NCBI GenBank assembly: GCA_963662175.1
Contig: OY759215.1
Location: 11,769,079 to 11,833,078, forward strand
Source: Aradus depressus
Lineage: Eukaryota > Arthropoda > Insecta > Hemiptera > Aradidae
Direction of reading: 5' to 3'
DNA: 64,000 bases
This document shows, piece by piece, positions 1 through 11,753 of this stretch. The first letter of the stretch is position 1. Every line of letters begins with the position of its first letter. The notes beneath the pieces are model-generated. The model saw nothing but the letters and a program-made list of their open reading frames with translations, ran no database searches and was not told the DNA's origin. Made by a program: the position numbers and the translations under genes.

Positions 1-840
1 ACGCTTCAGTAAACAGTTTATTACAGTCTTCAGTAATATTTAGAAAATGTGTTAAGGTATTTCCGCACAATGCAAGACTGAATTTCATGAAGTACCTACT
101 AGGTAAGTTATGTAATTATTTCGAAATTAAATGTAGAGCTTTACCATAATTTCATAATTTTCCACCGCCTGATCCCAAAATGAAAAAAAAAAAATACTGT
201 CTGTTGTATGATTTGGGTACATATAACCCCTAAATAATAAAAATATAGACATTCAACACAAAATTAATTATGTACTATTGATTTTTAGCTGAAACGGTCG
301 ATTCGTTTTGGTGGGAGAACAAAAACTTAAGTAATTAATTCGTTGGTTGTTTCCGGCATTTTTTTCCAGAGGTGTCTTCTTATTTTTTTTGGACAATATT
401 TCGTGACACTTACACGTCCCATCTTCTGGTCACTATGAACATAGATGTACATATTGTTATTTAAAACAAACAAACAAACTAACAAAATTGTTAGTTATTT
501 AAAATAATATATTAATTTATCTAGGAAATGCGACAGCCAATGTGGAGGAAACTGACTCTGTGATCCGCTTCAACAATTCTGTTTTGATCCGTTATCTCTG
601 CTCATCTCTTTTCCCAATATACGAACTGCCAGTTTTCAAGTATCTCTCCTCTGATCTCTGCTAATATCCCAGTTTCCATTACTCTTACAAAGTGTCTAAA
701 ATCACTTCTCGAGAAAATTCCTCGGGTTTTAACTTTTTCCTTTACATGATGTTTACTGATTTTTCCCTGATTATTGATTGGGGTGGAATACTATAAGATT
801 CCTCCCCCTGGGTTTGTTGGAAAAACTACGTTTTTACTTT
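1..840. other. AT-rich sequence, no gene seen
   Basis: No open frame with protein-like composition and no RNA gene is visible. Positions 278-345 are a small family-A fragment (its 3' part, ending in AAGTAATTAATTCG). Confidence 0.5.
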
Positions 841-1205
841 CTTTTACCTGTAGCACGTATAAGAAGGTATTGTAATCGTGTGAAAATTCGGGATTGAGTT
901 TTCAATGGATTTGCACGTTTCAAGCACCCTCGAAAACGTTTTGACCATTTTTGCGATGATGTCTTTGTGTGTGTATTAATGTGATTGGAACTTTGTGAGC
1001 TAACTCAATAAATAACATAGTAATGAACTTGAAATTTGAAATGAAGATGTCACGTGTGCTAACTTGATCTTGTTAGATTTTGGCCGAAATCGAACGAAAA
1101 TTGAAACCACTTTGCTTTGGGGCCTAAGTATATATTACAAGATACCACTTATATTTATGAACTAATCAATAATCTCTTCGAATATAATATTTATATATAT
1201 TTCAT
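841..1205 (+). repeat. Family-C interspersed repeat
   Basis: Starts near GTATAAGAAGGTATTG and includes GTTTTGACCATTTT, GATTTTGGCCGAAATCGAAC and GGGGCCTAAGTA. The same blocks recur in order at 55905-56640 (plus) and, reversed, at 34460-34890. It has no coding capacity and its class is unknown. 1216-1840 holds nothing recognisable. Confidence 0.7.
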
Positions 1206-1837
1206 TCTGGTATAACTAGGTATAAGAAAGTGTATACTCTCAGAACTACGCTATACTCGTAAAATGAAACAAAGTAAACTGATGACACCAACACATTACT
1301 TGCATATATAGTAACATCAGTATGAAATTAATTGTCACAGGGTTCTTGGTATTATATCAATTAATATTTTTTTAAGATATTACAAGTAAAAGTATCGATT
1401 ATTTCTTTAGATGGACCATGAACTCACCTTATGGTATGCATGGAATTTGATTTTAGTTCGGCGGGCTAACGACAGAGCTAATTAGTAAAATCATCATTTT
1501 TGTATCATGAACTCTTTACGTTAAAACTTGAAAAGTGTAATTCCTCGAGGTTTTCAGAGTTTTTCTCTGAATCCACCCTGTCCTGATATTTCCCAGTTTT
1601 CCCTGATTGTGGACCCCTTGCCTCAGTTTAGGATTTTGTTATTTTCCCGTATTAAAAGTTATATAATCATAAAAAATAAATTGGAATAAAAAATAAAAAA
1701 AAGTACTAATTTAATAAGTAAAGTAAAGAAATAAAGTTCAGCCGTTCATTTTATTGAATGCCATAAATCGCCAGGCCATAACAATAACTACCATGACAAC
1801 TGGAGTGCCTAAAATATATTTAATAGAATTGAGATAC

Positions 1838-1886
1838 TTGTTCGAAACCCGGTCGAGGCTCGTTTATTATCTGGGCCGGCACCATA
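1838..1886 (+). repeat. SINE1 fragment (B-box region)
   Basis: TTCGAAACCCGGTCGAGGC followed by TTTATTATCTGGG matches the B box and the start of the SINE1 body; the rest is missing. Confidence 0.5.
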
Positions 1887-2417
1887 TAGCACATACCTTT
1901 CTTTTGATGAAGCTACAGAAAGGTACTTTTTTTTTATTAAATTAGATATGCCCAAAGAAGTGTCGCCACAGAGAAAAGTCTGATGTAATTTTATGACTTA
2001 GTTAGTAGTATAATTTTTGTAAATAATTTTTTTTTTTTTTCATAATAATGTTGGTATAATAAACCCAATAGTTTGTTCTCGGTTAAAGTCAATTAATTTT
2101 CCCTGTCAACCAAATAAAAAAATAATATCTTTGGATTAGATTGAACATTTTTGGAAATTTAGAAGAATTTCCTGGCATTTCGGAATTATATTTTAGAAAA
2201 AATCCAAATGAAGTATTACAAACTGAATTTTTTTTATATAGGTACGTGCATTTTCTTCAAAATTGCACGTCATAAACTTTCTATTAATTTTTTTATTTCT
2301 ACTGGAAGTGTTTATTATAATTTTACATAATAATTAAAATTTTAATAATAATTAAAAATATTAAATAATAATAATAATATTATTATCATTATTTTTAATT
2401 AAATACATTTTTTTTTA

Positions 2418-3165
2418 TTATCACACTTCTTCACTCATACAACACCTCAACAAAATTGAAGTTTGGAGTAAATCTTGGAAAATTAAGTTTAACACCATAA
2501 AATGTCAACACGTAACATACGTGGTGACTGCCCCCCAGTATTCCTTGAAAACCAGCCATTACCTCATACCTCTTCCGTAAAATATTTAGGATTAACCCTC
2601 GGTAGAAGGCTGACTTGGAACCCTCACACTCGGACGACACGACTCACACTAGACCGGCGACTTAGACTATTGTAGAGAATTTGGAATAGGCGTTCTAAAT
2701 TATCTACTCGACAAAAACTAAATTGTTATACCTATCTTCTCCGACCTCTCTGTATCTATGGCTTACAAATATATGGTACAGCCAAGACTTCGAACATCAA
2801 AAGAATATAGGTATTTCAATCCAAGACTCTCCGACTGATCACGCAATGCTCACCATACGTTAGCAACAAGACTTTACACCGCGACTTGAACATCACACCC
2901 ATAAACCAACCATTACACATTTATACCAACGTTTCTACACCAGAATTTACTTAAACACCAATCCGGAAGTTCGCAAAATCTTAAATACAAATTTACCCCA
3001 CAATCCCCCAAGAAGACTAAAGAGAGTTTGGTATCTCAAGCCTTTCATGTCATATTTATTTATATTATTTTATTTTATTTTTATTATTTTTGTATATGTC
3101 AGCCCAGCCGCTGGTTGTGAATTTTTTCCATAGTTGTGGCTTAAGGTAAATAAATACAATATTAC
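2418..3165 (+). pseudogene. Dead 3' end of a Jockey-type LINE (RT C-terminus)
   Basis: Conceptual translation in shifting frames gives the thumb/C-terminal blocks of Jockey reverse transcriptases: W-x-K-x-W-K-I-K-F-N near 2450, KYLGLTL-RRLTW near 2580, YGLQIYGTAKTSNIKRIQ near 2760 and PYVSNKTLHRDL near 2850. Stops and frameshifts break it repeatedly. It ends in a 3' UTR and GGTAAATAAATACAATATTA. The catalytic part and endonuclease are absent, so this is a 5'-truncated, non-functional copy. A close relative lies reversed at 35150-35735. Confidence 0.8.
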
Positions 3166-3495
3166 ATATAACACTAATATCTATTTAATAGAATTGAGGA
3201 CACGACTTATACTGATAACCCTAGAGAAAGTTGTGTGCAACTTCTCATGTATGTGTGTATTTGTTTCCCTCATGATTTATCCGCCTGTATTCATCTCCCT
3301 GTCACCAACATGGTTACGATATTAATCATTAAGAATACAGTGGCTGTCATTGCCAGACTCGGTAACAGTTATATAACTTCTTAGCATATATTTTTATATC
3401 GTCAGGCTGAGTATGTAACATTTCTCTTCTCTGCTAAATGGCGAAAATTTAGTATGTTACTTTTTCGTAAATATAACGTCGTCATGAAGTTTTAC

Positions 3496-3818
3496 TTCCG
3501 TAGCTATTCGAAGAAGTTATGTAATCGGTCAGAGAGTTTTCAACGAAATTTCATGTTTTCCGACCCCTTATTCCAAAAAAAAAAAGTCTGTTCGCCTGTG
3601 ATCACAACTGCTAATAGAATGAATGTATTGACATTTGTATGGTTAACATAAACGCTCTCATAACTTCCTTTGTAATGAATATAAATTAAAAATCCCATAA
3701 GGATAGCACCTATTAATTTTACACGACATCGGGCAAAGGAAAATTTGGGATCAGAGTTGGACCAACTCAAAAACCCTAATAACTGCTGATGTGAGAAATG
3801 TATCCACACTAAACTCAC
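3496..3818 (+). repeat. Family-A interspersed repeat, diverged copy
   Basis: Begins TAGCTATTCGAAGAAG-TTATGTAATCGGTCAG and ends with CTAATAACTGC-GATG-GAATGTATC. Small open frames on either strand here are chance openings inside the repeat. 3819-4147 shows nothing further. Confidence 0.65.
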
Positions 3819-4147
3819 TAGGAGGGTCTTACTTGATTAACTCGTGATTTTTTACTATTCCAAATATAACTCAAGACGTAAGTATAAGAAAAATTTTGTA
3901 ATCAGTCAATATTTCTGTGTTTTTTTAAGAGAAATATATAAATATATATCTGTACTATAATTTCCGATTAAATGAGTGGACTCCTATTGATAAACAGCGA
4001 ATGGGAGCTTTAAAACTCCAATAACATCCAAAGGAATGAACTTTTTGATAAGAATTTTCGTTAAATAGTTATTTTTCATTTTTACAATCAGGAAAAGATG
4101 ATATTTTTGTGAAAACTCAACAAAAGTTTCTATAACCTCTTCTGTAC

Positions 4148-5027
4148 TTCGTGAGGCTGGGGAAGTATATGCAACCCCCTCCCGTGTGGCTGGGGAAGTA
4201 TCTGCAACCCCACCCCCTCCCGTGTGGCTGGGGAAATATCTGCAACCCTCTCCCGTATGGCTGGGGAAGTATCTTCAACCCCCTCCCGTGTGGCTGGGGA
4301 AGTATATGCAACCCCACCCCCTCCCGTGTGGCTGGGGAAATATCTGCAACCCTCTCCCGTATGGCTGGGGAAGTATCTGCAACCCTCTCCCGTATGGCTG
4401 GGGAAGTATCTTCAACCCCCTCCTGTATGGCTGGGGAAGTATCTTCAACCCCCTCCCGTGTGGCTGGGGAAGTATCTTCAACCCCCTCCCGTGTGGCTGG
4501 GGAAGTATATGCAACCCCACCCCCTCCCGTGTGGCTGGGGAAATATCTGCAACCCTCTCCCGTATGGCTGGGGAAGTATCTTCAACCCCCTCCCGTGTGG
4601 CTGGGGAAGTATATGCAACCCCACCCCCTCCCGTGTGGCTGGGGAAATATCTGCAACCCTCTCCCGTATGGCTGGGGAAGTATCTTCAACCCCCTCCCGT
4701 GTGGCTGGGGAAGTATATGCAACCCCACCCCCTCCCGTGTGGCTGGGGAAATATCTGCAATCCTCTCCCGTATGGCTGGGGAAGTATCTTCAACCCCCTC
4801 CCGTGTGGCTGGGGAAGTATATGCAACCCCACCCCCTCCCGTGTGGCTGGGGAAATATCTGCAACCCTCTCCCGTATGGCTGGGGAAGTATCTTCAACCC
4901 CCTCCCGTGTGGCTGGGGAAGTATATGCAACCCCACCCCCTCCCGTGTGGCTGGGGAAATATCTGCAACCCTCTCCCGTATGGCTGGGGAAGTATCTTCA
5001 ACCCCCTCCCGTGTGGTTTGGGAATTA
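4148..5027. repeat. Minisatellite with 104-bp higher-order unit
   Basis: About 26 tandem units of 33 or 38 bp, each starting GGCTGGGGAAGTAT and ending CCCTCCCGTRT. From about 4505 on, three variants (38+33+33) alternate in fixed order, giving a 104-bp higher-order period: the GTATATGCAACCCCA variant occurs at 4505, 4609 and so on. The array contains no stop codon in any plus-strand frame, so it produces 280-331 codon openings that are not genes: there is no splice, start or family support. Confidence 0.9.
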
Positions 5028-5321
5028 ATAAAGAAAAAAAAACTTAAGCTCGGAGACTACTTGGATCCCATAGTAACTTTTGTTTCCTGTCATTTGTCAA
5101 GTCATCCTGTAAACTTTCGTGTTTGTACTATTTATGAACGCGAAAAAAAAAAGTGTGCGCAGCCATACTTGCATGTAAGTTGCCTATACTTCTTTAATAT
5201 TTGTGTCAAAAGTTCATAAATAAGAAATAAGTTGACTTTCAGCCAAATCAGTGAAAAATGGAATACCCCCTTCAACTAAATTCTGGCTACGTCACTGTAT
5301 CCGCACTGGTGTATGTTTCAG

Positions 5322-5448
5322 GAGCCTGAGATGCACCAGGATCGCTATTCACGTCCAGCTGTTCTCTTCGTTCGCTGCCAATGACCTCATGTGGATCATC
5401 TGGTACAAGATGGTCGTCGGAAACACGCTCATCGTTCAAGAGAATAGG
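5322..5448 (+). CDS. Class B (secretin-family) GPCR, internal exon around TM2
   Basis: An acceptor TGTTTCAG ends at 5321 and a donor GTAGGT starts at 5449. The exon enters with one base of a split codon and leaves in phase 0, giving 42 residues: SLRCTRIAIHVQLF then SSFAANDLMWIIWYKMVVG and NTLIVQENR. The LRCTR-x-x-IH-x-x-LF block is the intracellular loop 1/TM2 signature of class B neuropeptide receptors, and the Ile-Trp-Tyr segment followed by a polar loop fits the end of TM2 and extracellular loop 1. In insects the best pattern match I know is the calcitonin/DH31-like receptor group; PDF and other class B receptors remain possible. The protein would sit in the plasma membrane and couple a peptide hormone to G proteins. 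No other exon was found in this window: TM1 should lie upstream and the WC...LH exon of TM3 downstream, so introns are long or the exon is orphaned. Confidence 0.75.
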
Positions 5449-7890
5449 GTAGGTCCACTAATAACTTAGAGATATTCTTTAATTATTACTTATGAATGAA
5501 TATAGTTAGGTATGTATTAAACTCTATTTCAAAATACATTTTTATGCTTTATAAAATAATCTTTATAAGCAATTAGAGAAAAATACCTACAACACCGCCC
5601 ACACCGCATGGAGTGTAGATATACCGTAATAAATACCAAGTTATTTATTCATTGTCCATGGTCACATGGAACAAATATGCTAGAGTCTCATATCTGCAAC
5701 CTTACTTATCCTTCTTTTCCCGATCACATTAATGATCCTTTGCAAATTTCATGGATATAGCGTAGATATCAAGCTAGAACAAACATAACAACAAGAATAT
5801 ACTTAACTTTATTTATATAGATTTTTTTCTATTATAAGTTCCTATATTCATCAATATCCGTAAAAACTACTGCAATTTTTCAATTTTTGAATAAATGATT
5901 CTTCAAATTAGAGATATGTTAAAGCTACCTACAAAATATTTTGAAAATGCTCCAGTAGAATCAGTATGAACAATACCACAAAAGGTTCTGTTAAAAAAAG
6001 ATGTTGCAATATTAGTTGTGACTAAAAAAAAACGCAGAAAATTTATTTGATTATGGTCATGAGATGTCGATAAGGTATCCTTATTTTTTAGCAATTGCTC
6101 CCCTGAACTCAATTTGGGGTGTCGTAAATAAAAAATAAATAAATTGAATATATATACATATATATAAACGTTTGCGCTATAAATTCCGATTTTTTTGACG
6201 AAAATTGTAAAAAAAAAAAATTATTTCTCGCTATGCACTCAAATTTGTCATTTTTGGTTAGGAAAAGATTATGTAGATTTCTTTTTATAATTTGAGCATT
6301 AAAACGTTCTTTTATGTTCTTTAGACGCCGAAGAATGCAGTTCAGAAGGTAGCATCTTACCTCCAAACGAAGCCTCTGTTAGTTAGTAAACACTGAGTTG
6401 TGCTATTAGTGGACCTTAGCTTATGTTCCTTCTGAATATTATTTCTCAGGTTATGTATGTATACATAACTTTTTATCCACCGATTCTAATAGAGTTCTTT
6501 ATTTGAGCCTTCTTATCCATTGAACCAAACTACCCCATAGATTGTGCTAACCAATTTCGTATCGGGGCTATTTGACACTTTTTCTCTTTGAAAGAGTTCT
6601 TGTGAAACTGAAAAAGCTATTAGATACTTTTTCACAGCTTATATATATAGCTCAATAGTGACTTTAGCATACTCTGTTGTCAGATATTTTGTATCAATCT
6701 CTTAAAAAAAAAAAAAAAAAATTAAAATATAATAAAGTGTGACTACCATTCCCGGTCTCCTCGTATTTTTGTTGCTGACTTTTGTATAAGTGTGTTAGAT
6801 GGACGATGAAACATTTTTTAGACCCTCAAAGGCTCGATGAAAGCAAAAGTTACAGAATTCAAACCTTGAAAGCTCTCTGAGGTCCATAGATGAAGAAAAT
6901 TAGTGAAATTATGTTTATACTGACTGACCTTTGACTTTGAAGTTTGGGTGTCTATAGAAAGGGGTAAAACTTAGTTAAAAGTTTTCAGGTGTATCAAAGC
7001 TCACTGTCTTCAATGTAATTACATCCAGATATTACTCTGAAACTCTTCATCCGTCACGTTTCTGGCCAACATTAAAAAAAAAACGCTATAGCATTTTTTT
7101 TAAAAATTATTATTATGTCATTATAGCTACCCAGAAAGGCGGAATCTTGATACTCACCCGGTCAATGTAACCCTGATGTTGATTTCGAGTTGATTCCGGG
7201 GGATTTTGCATTCGGTTTCCCTCGACGGGCGGTATATTTTCGTCACTACTGCTCATGTTTCACCACTTGAGAAGTAAAAACAGTAATCACACACGGTGTC
7301 ACTAATTATTGGTTCTTAATTTAACACAAAAGTTTTTTGTTTTTCCCCAAAACACCATCGCAATCAGAATTTTCGACCGATTAGATAACTTGTAATAGAA
7401 GAAGAAATACTTTTTATAGCTGAGAAAGTTAAGTAAAAAATATGACAGGGAGCGAAACGACAGAGTATTTCTGGTGTGAAGGTTGACTTCTGAAGAAGGT
7501 TTAACTATATTTCTTGTAATAATAATAATAATTCCTTATTTCTTAGGAAAATACATAGATCTTATTGTAAGAGATTGGAGTCTTATATACATTAGTGACC
7601 TTATAGATATAATGCAAAATAAATAAAACAAAGTAAATAATTGGGAACATAAAAAGCAGACTGAGGAGAAGAAAATGAAGATCTTTCATGCGTATAAATA
7701 ATAGAAGTAGATAATAGAATTGGAAATGGAAATGGGGGGCCATACGTTAATACGCATGGTTGAGGGTAACATACAAAATACAAGTCAAAACAATAATAAT
7801 GACAAGAATAAACAAAATGAGTACAATCCAATAATATTTATGTGCTAGCCAGTATTGTGTTCCTATGTTGGTGAGCCTTAGTTAGGTAGA
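5449..7890. other. Intronic/intergenic AT-rich sequence
   Basis: If 5322-5448 is expressed, at least the first part is intron. No recognisable exon, LINE or SINE was seen; small open frames here have low-complexity composition. Confidence 0.4.
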
Positions 7891-7892
7891 GA

Positions 7893-8104
7893 TAGAGAGA
7901 GGCGAGGTGGTCTAAGTGGGCCACAGCGAGGTAGAAATAGGGAGGCGAGGTGGTCCAAGTGGTCCACAGCGAGGTAGAGATAGGGAGGCGAGGTGGTCTA
8001 AGTGGACCACAGCGAGGTAGAAATAGGGAGGCGAGGTGGTCCAAGTGGTCCACAGCGAGGTAGAGATAGGGAGGCGAGGTGGTCCAAGAGGTCCACAGCG
8101 AGCA
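7893..8104. repeat. 43-bp minisatellite, about 5 copies
   Basis: Unit GCGAGGTAGAAATAGGGAGG followed by CGAGGTGGTCCAAGTGGTCC-ACA, repeated with a few substitutions and ending in a run of about 16 G. The minus-strand opening across it (PYLYLAVDHLDHLAS repeats) follows from the 43-bp period and is not taken as a gene. Confidence 0.9.
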
Positions 8105-8124
8105 GGGGGGGGGGGGGGGGAGAT

Positions 8125-9265
8125 TTCTTGTAATGTACGGTAATTCTTTTAACTTTAACTTCAAAAAAAAATATGAGTCGGTGTCTTCATAAATTGTCTA
8201 CAGAAGTTTACATAATAAATTGAGTCAACTTGAAGTAACTTTTTTCTTATCATCTTTTGAGTATCGTCACAAGTTTCGAACAACTTTATTTTCATCATAA
8301 TTTAAGCTCCTGTTGGTAGGTATATTAAAAGAAAAAGAAAAATATTTATTTTAAGATTAGTTCGTTTTATAATAAAAAAAAACATTATGTAAGTTGAGTA
8401 AACCATAAAGTTTTTTTTTTTTTTTTAAATTCTTTCATCTGTTTTTGTATTATTAAATTTTTCGCTCTCTTAGATAAGAGATAAGATTAATGAGCAAATT
8501 ATTTCTATTAGAAGGACGTGCTGAAATTTTTTTATTTGGTCAATTTATGGGTACGTTTCGTTCAAACAATTCAAAATAGTTGTCGGTGAATCATCAATTA
8601 CGTTTTCGCTCTCCTTCGAAAGCCAATCTACAATTTGGGTTAAAACTCAAAATATGATCCCTTCAAGTGAAAGGCACATTTGATATCCAATACGATTTTT
8701 CGATGGCTGGTTTACGAAGCTACTAAAATGTCGTTTTGAAACCAATTTTGCTTCTTCCACAAATTCTTCTCACCAAAAATGATCGTTATAAAATGTACAA
8801 TTGTGTCCTCAGATGTGAGATGGGACCATTTCGAACAAATTTATATCGTCCCGAACAATGTTATAGAATAAATTGTAGTCGAAAATATTTCAAGTTTAAT
8901 TTAAATTGTATCGCAGATCAATGAATTTTTATTTTTTTTATTATTATTGGTAGTTTTTTTTATTATTAAAGATTATAAATAAAATATATGTGATGTGGAA
9001 TTTCTTATACCAACCACTTTTGTACAAATTACTCTGTTATACCAATAACTTTTTTAATGATCACTCTCCCTCCTCCTCTCTGTGCAATGAAACAAAGAAA
9101 ACAGTTGATGCCATCACATTCAAACAATAATGCCAGAATGAAGGTTGAGAGAGGGCGAGCGGGAAGAAGTGTACATAATTGGTTGGTATAAAAAAGTCCT
9201 GTTATGGCCAAAGTTTTTATCTGCGAGTCCTATATAGTGCTCCATAAAAGCGAGAAAAAACTGTA
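8125..9265. other. AT-rich sequence, no gene seen
   Basis: Long A and T runs and short chance openings. 8585-8740 has faint resemblance to the family-A tail (CGCTCTCC, CAATCTACAATTTGG). Confidence 0.4.
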
Positions 9266-9267
9266 GT

Positions 9268-9560
9268 CGTTGAATCACTTGCAATGTACTTCCCCAGTAC
9301 AAATTATTTAATTAAGTTTTTGCTCTCTCACCTTGATAGTTTGGCTAAAAGTAAATAGTTGACTTATATAGGGGCTTCTGAATCGTTACACTGAATTGTA
9401 TGTCAATTCATTCGTTACATCGGCAGTTATTAGAGTTTTTGTGTAGAACCCCCTTCTCGGATCCCATCTTTCCATCAGCCGATTTCGCTGAAAATTAATA
9501 AGTGTCGTCTTTATGGGGTTTAGAATTTACATATGAAATTACATATACATGTAACACATA
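9268..9560 (-). repeat. Family-A copy, minus
   Basis: Reads GAATCACTTGCAATGTACTT on the plus strand and passes through CATCGGCAGTTATTAGAG, GCCGATTTCGCTGAAAAT and TGTCGTCTTTATGGGGTTT, which is the family-A 3' half reversed. Confidence 0.75.
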
Positions 9561-9845
9561 TAACGTTTTCATCGGAATTCCACGTTTTTTCACCCCCCTT
9601 GTAGGTACTGTATTGGGCGTCGAAACTTTAAATATAAATTTAAAATTTTATGTGGATTTCTTTTTATTTTTCAAGTCGGAGGATTATACGATAAGCAGTT
9701 CTGATGTTTAGCCCATGTATTGCTTCTCTACAATAGCACTTTAGTAATATAGTAAGAATATGTTATATTTTTCAAAAATATATTTTACTAAACAATGTTA
9801 ATGCAAACTGACATTATTGCAGAGATATTGTGAAATAATTCAAAT

Positions 9846-10095
9846 GAACTTGAATGAAATAAAACTAGTTTATTTATGGTATTGTCTAATTTCACAGAAT
9901 ATATATACATGGGAGTACTTTCGGTATTTCTACCATCTTCAGCCAAAAGTGTAAGAGATAAGACTCTAAGAAGGTTGTCTTATCTCTTACACTTTTGGCT
10001 GAGGATGGTAGAAAACCAAAAGTACTCCCACGTATATATATTCTGTGAAATTAGACAATACCACAAATAAACTAGTTTTATTTCATTCAAGTTCA
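9846..10095. mobile_element. Foldback element (arms about 115 bp)
   Basis: Left arm begins GAACTTGAATGAAATAAAAC and is mirrored at 10070-10095. The arms meet around 9970 with a spacer of roughly 15 bases. Near-identical arms imply a recent foldback/MITE insertion or a snap-back structure. Confidence 0.8.
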
Positions 10096-10116
10096 AAGTT
10101 AATGCTATAAGAATGA

Positions 10117-10451
10117 AACAAACTTATTTTTGAAATATTGTCTATTCCAGTAAAGATATAAATATATATATAACTACCGGTTTCGGCCTTACACCATCGT
10201 CAGGTCTACTTATGAACTAAGTTAGTTTGCAGAGAGCGACCCTTGAAATACATCTCAGGTGAAAGGGTGCTATTAAAACTTGGGAGTCCCCCGGCTGTAC
10301 CGTTATCTCATGAAATATTTCCTAACAAACGGCGGGGGGACACCCGTTTGAATAGCACCCTTTCACCTGAGTTGTATTTCAAGGGTCGCTCTCTGCAAAC
10401 TAACTTAGTTCATAACTACACCTGACGATGGTGTAAGGCCGAAACCGGTAG

Positions 10452-10531
<80 letters not shown>

Positions 10532-10573
10532 CTTTACTGGAATAGACAATATTTCAAAAATAAGTTTGTTTTA
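10117..10573. mobile_element. Foldback element with GAAACCGG motif and AT microsatellite
   Basis: Outer arms start AAACAAACTTATTTTTGAAA and end in the reverse complement. Inner arms (10200-10265 and 10350-10410) contain GCAGAGAGCGACCCTTGAAA. Each arm carries CTGACGATGGTGTAAGGCCG followed by AAACCGGTAGTT, reversed on the left and direct at 10422-10453. The right arm has expanded into (TA)n at 10448-10525. It lies only 21 bp from the foldback at 9846-10095. Confidence 0.8.
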
Positions 10574-10655
10574 TTTATTTATTACAAGTTTCCACAATAT
10601 GTCCGCGTTCCTTAACTTAGAAGTTGATAAGAATGAAACACACCTACAAAATCTA

Positions 10656-11456
10656 AGGTGTTAGGTACTAAGATTATAAGTCAAAAATTGGCCATTTCCG
10701 TTTTGTCACTCATTTAACTCAACACCTTTTTTTCTTTGTGTTCCTAAGAGTATAAGTCAATAGAACGACGTTAAAGGTTTTTTTTTTACAATTGTACCTG
10801 ATAGTATAACTTATTTTTTAAATTCTGTGTTACGTATTAAGAGAACAAGTCAACTTATACTACTAGGCTCAGTTGAGAATGCCACATGAATTCCAGACTT
10901 GTACTGTTGGTAACACTTGTTGTGTGTGGTAGGTTGCAACGAAAAAGGTTCTCCAGCCGACAAACGTGGTTGTGTTATGATTGTCTTTCATTAAACATTC
11001 GTAATAATATTATAATATTTAAATAGAATTGAACTTTTATACTTAACTAGTTTTTACTAATTGTAATTAATTTAGTTATGTGATTGAACTCTAAGTGTCG
11101 AAATGGATGTGCTGAGAAGTTGAATGACACAGTTAGGCAAGTGATATTTCAGAATTATTGGTCCCTCAGTAGTAGAGACAAAAGAGCAACATTTGTCAGT
11201 AGTATAAGTCAATGAGCTTAACAGTATAAGTCGCCAACACGTTTGGTCTTAACAGTACAAGTCAAATATTTTATTACCCAAATAATTTTTTTTGTTATCA
11301 TTACATAATAATACCGTAATTGCATATTTTAAGCTAGAAATATTCTGTACTTGAGAGAAAAAACATAAAAAAGTGAAAATATAAGCTTTTAAAATGTTTT
11401 GGGCACTTTCCTGAAAAGTAACTCTTTTTGACTTATACTCTTAATACCTAACACCT
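10656..11456. mobile_element. 801-bp TIR element flanked by TA (Tc1/mariner-like, non-autonomous)
   Basis: Terminal inverted repeats AGGTGTTAGGTAYTAAGA then KTATAAGTCAAAAA, about 32 bp, bounded on both sides by TA (10654-10655 and 11457-11458). TA duplication and an AGGTGTT start suggest the Tc1/mariner/pogo superfamily. The interior codes for no transposase but repeats AGTATAAGTCA several times (near 10750, 11205 and 11230) in addition to the ends. Confidence 0.75.
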
Positions 11457-11509
11457 TAGAAGTATTCCCTCTTCAAAAATAGAATAAATATATAAATAAA
11501 TTAAAAAAG

Positions 11510-11690
11510 TCGTGGATGAATCACCGATAATGTACTTTCCCAGCACGAAGTAATAAATCAAGTATTTGCTCTCCATCCAAAGCTGGACTACAAATTGATA
11601 TCTGATTAACATAGGGCCTTCTGATTCCTCATACTAAATTTAACCCCCCTCTTCCCTCAGATTTTATGTGAGAGGATTTATTTACAAGCA
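11510..11690 (-). repeat. Family-A fragment, minus
   Basis: GATGAATCACCGATAATGTA, CAAAGCTGGACTACAAATTG and CATAGGGCCTTCTGATTCCTC match the family-A tail reversed. Confidence 0.65.
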
Positions 11691-11753
11691 GTTCTCATGT
11701 TTTAGCCCATGTATTGCTCTTCTACAGTAGCACTTCTTTTTTTTTTTAAATTT

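Noticed and set aside
4151..5219. Three overlapping ORFs of 280-331 codons with proline/glycine-rich repeats
   Set aside because: They arise because the minisatellite has no stop in any plus frame; no start context, splice sites or family support.
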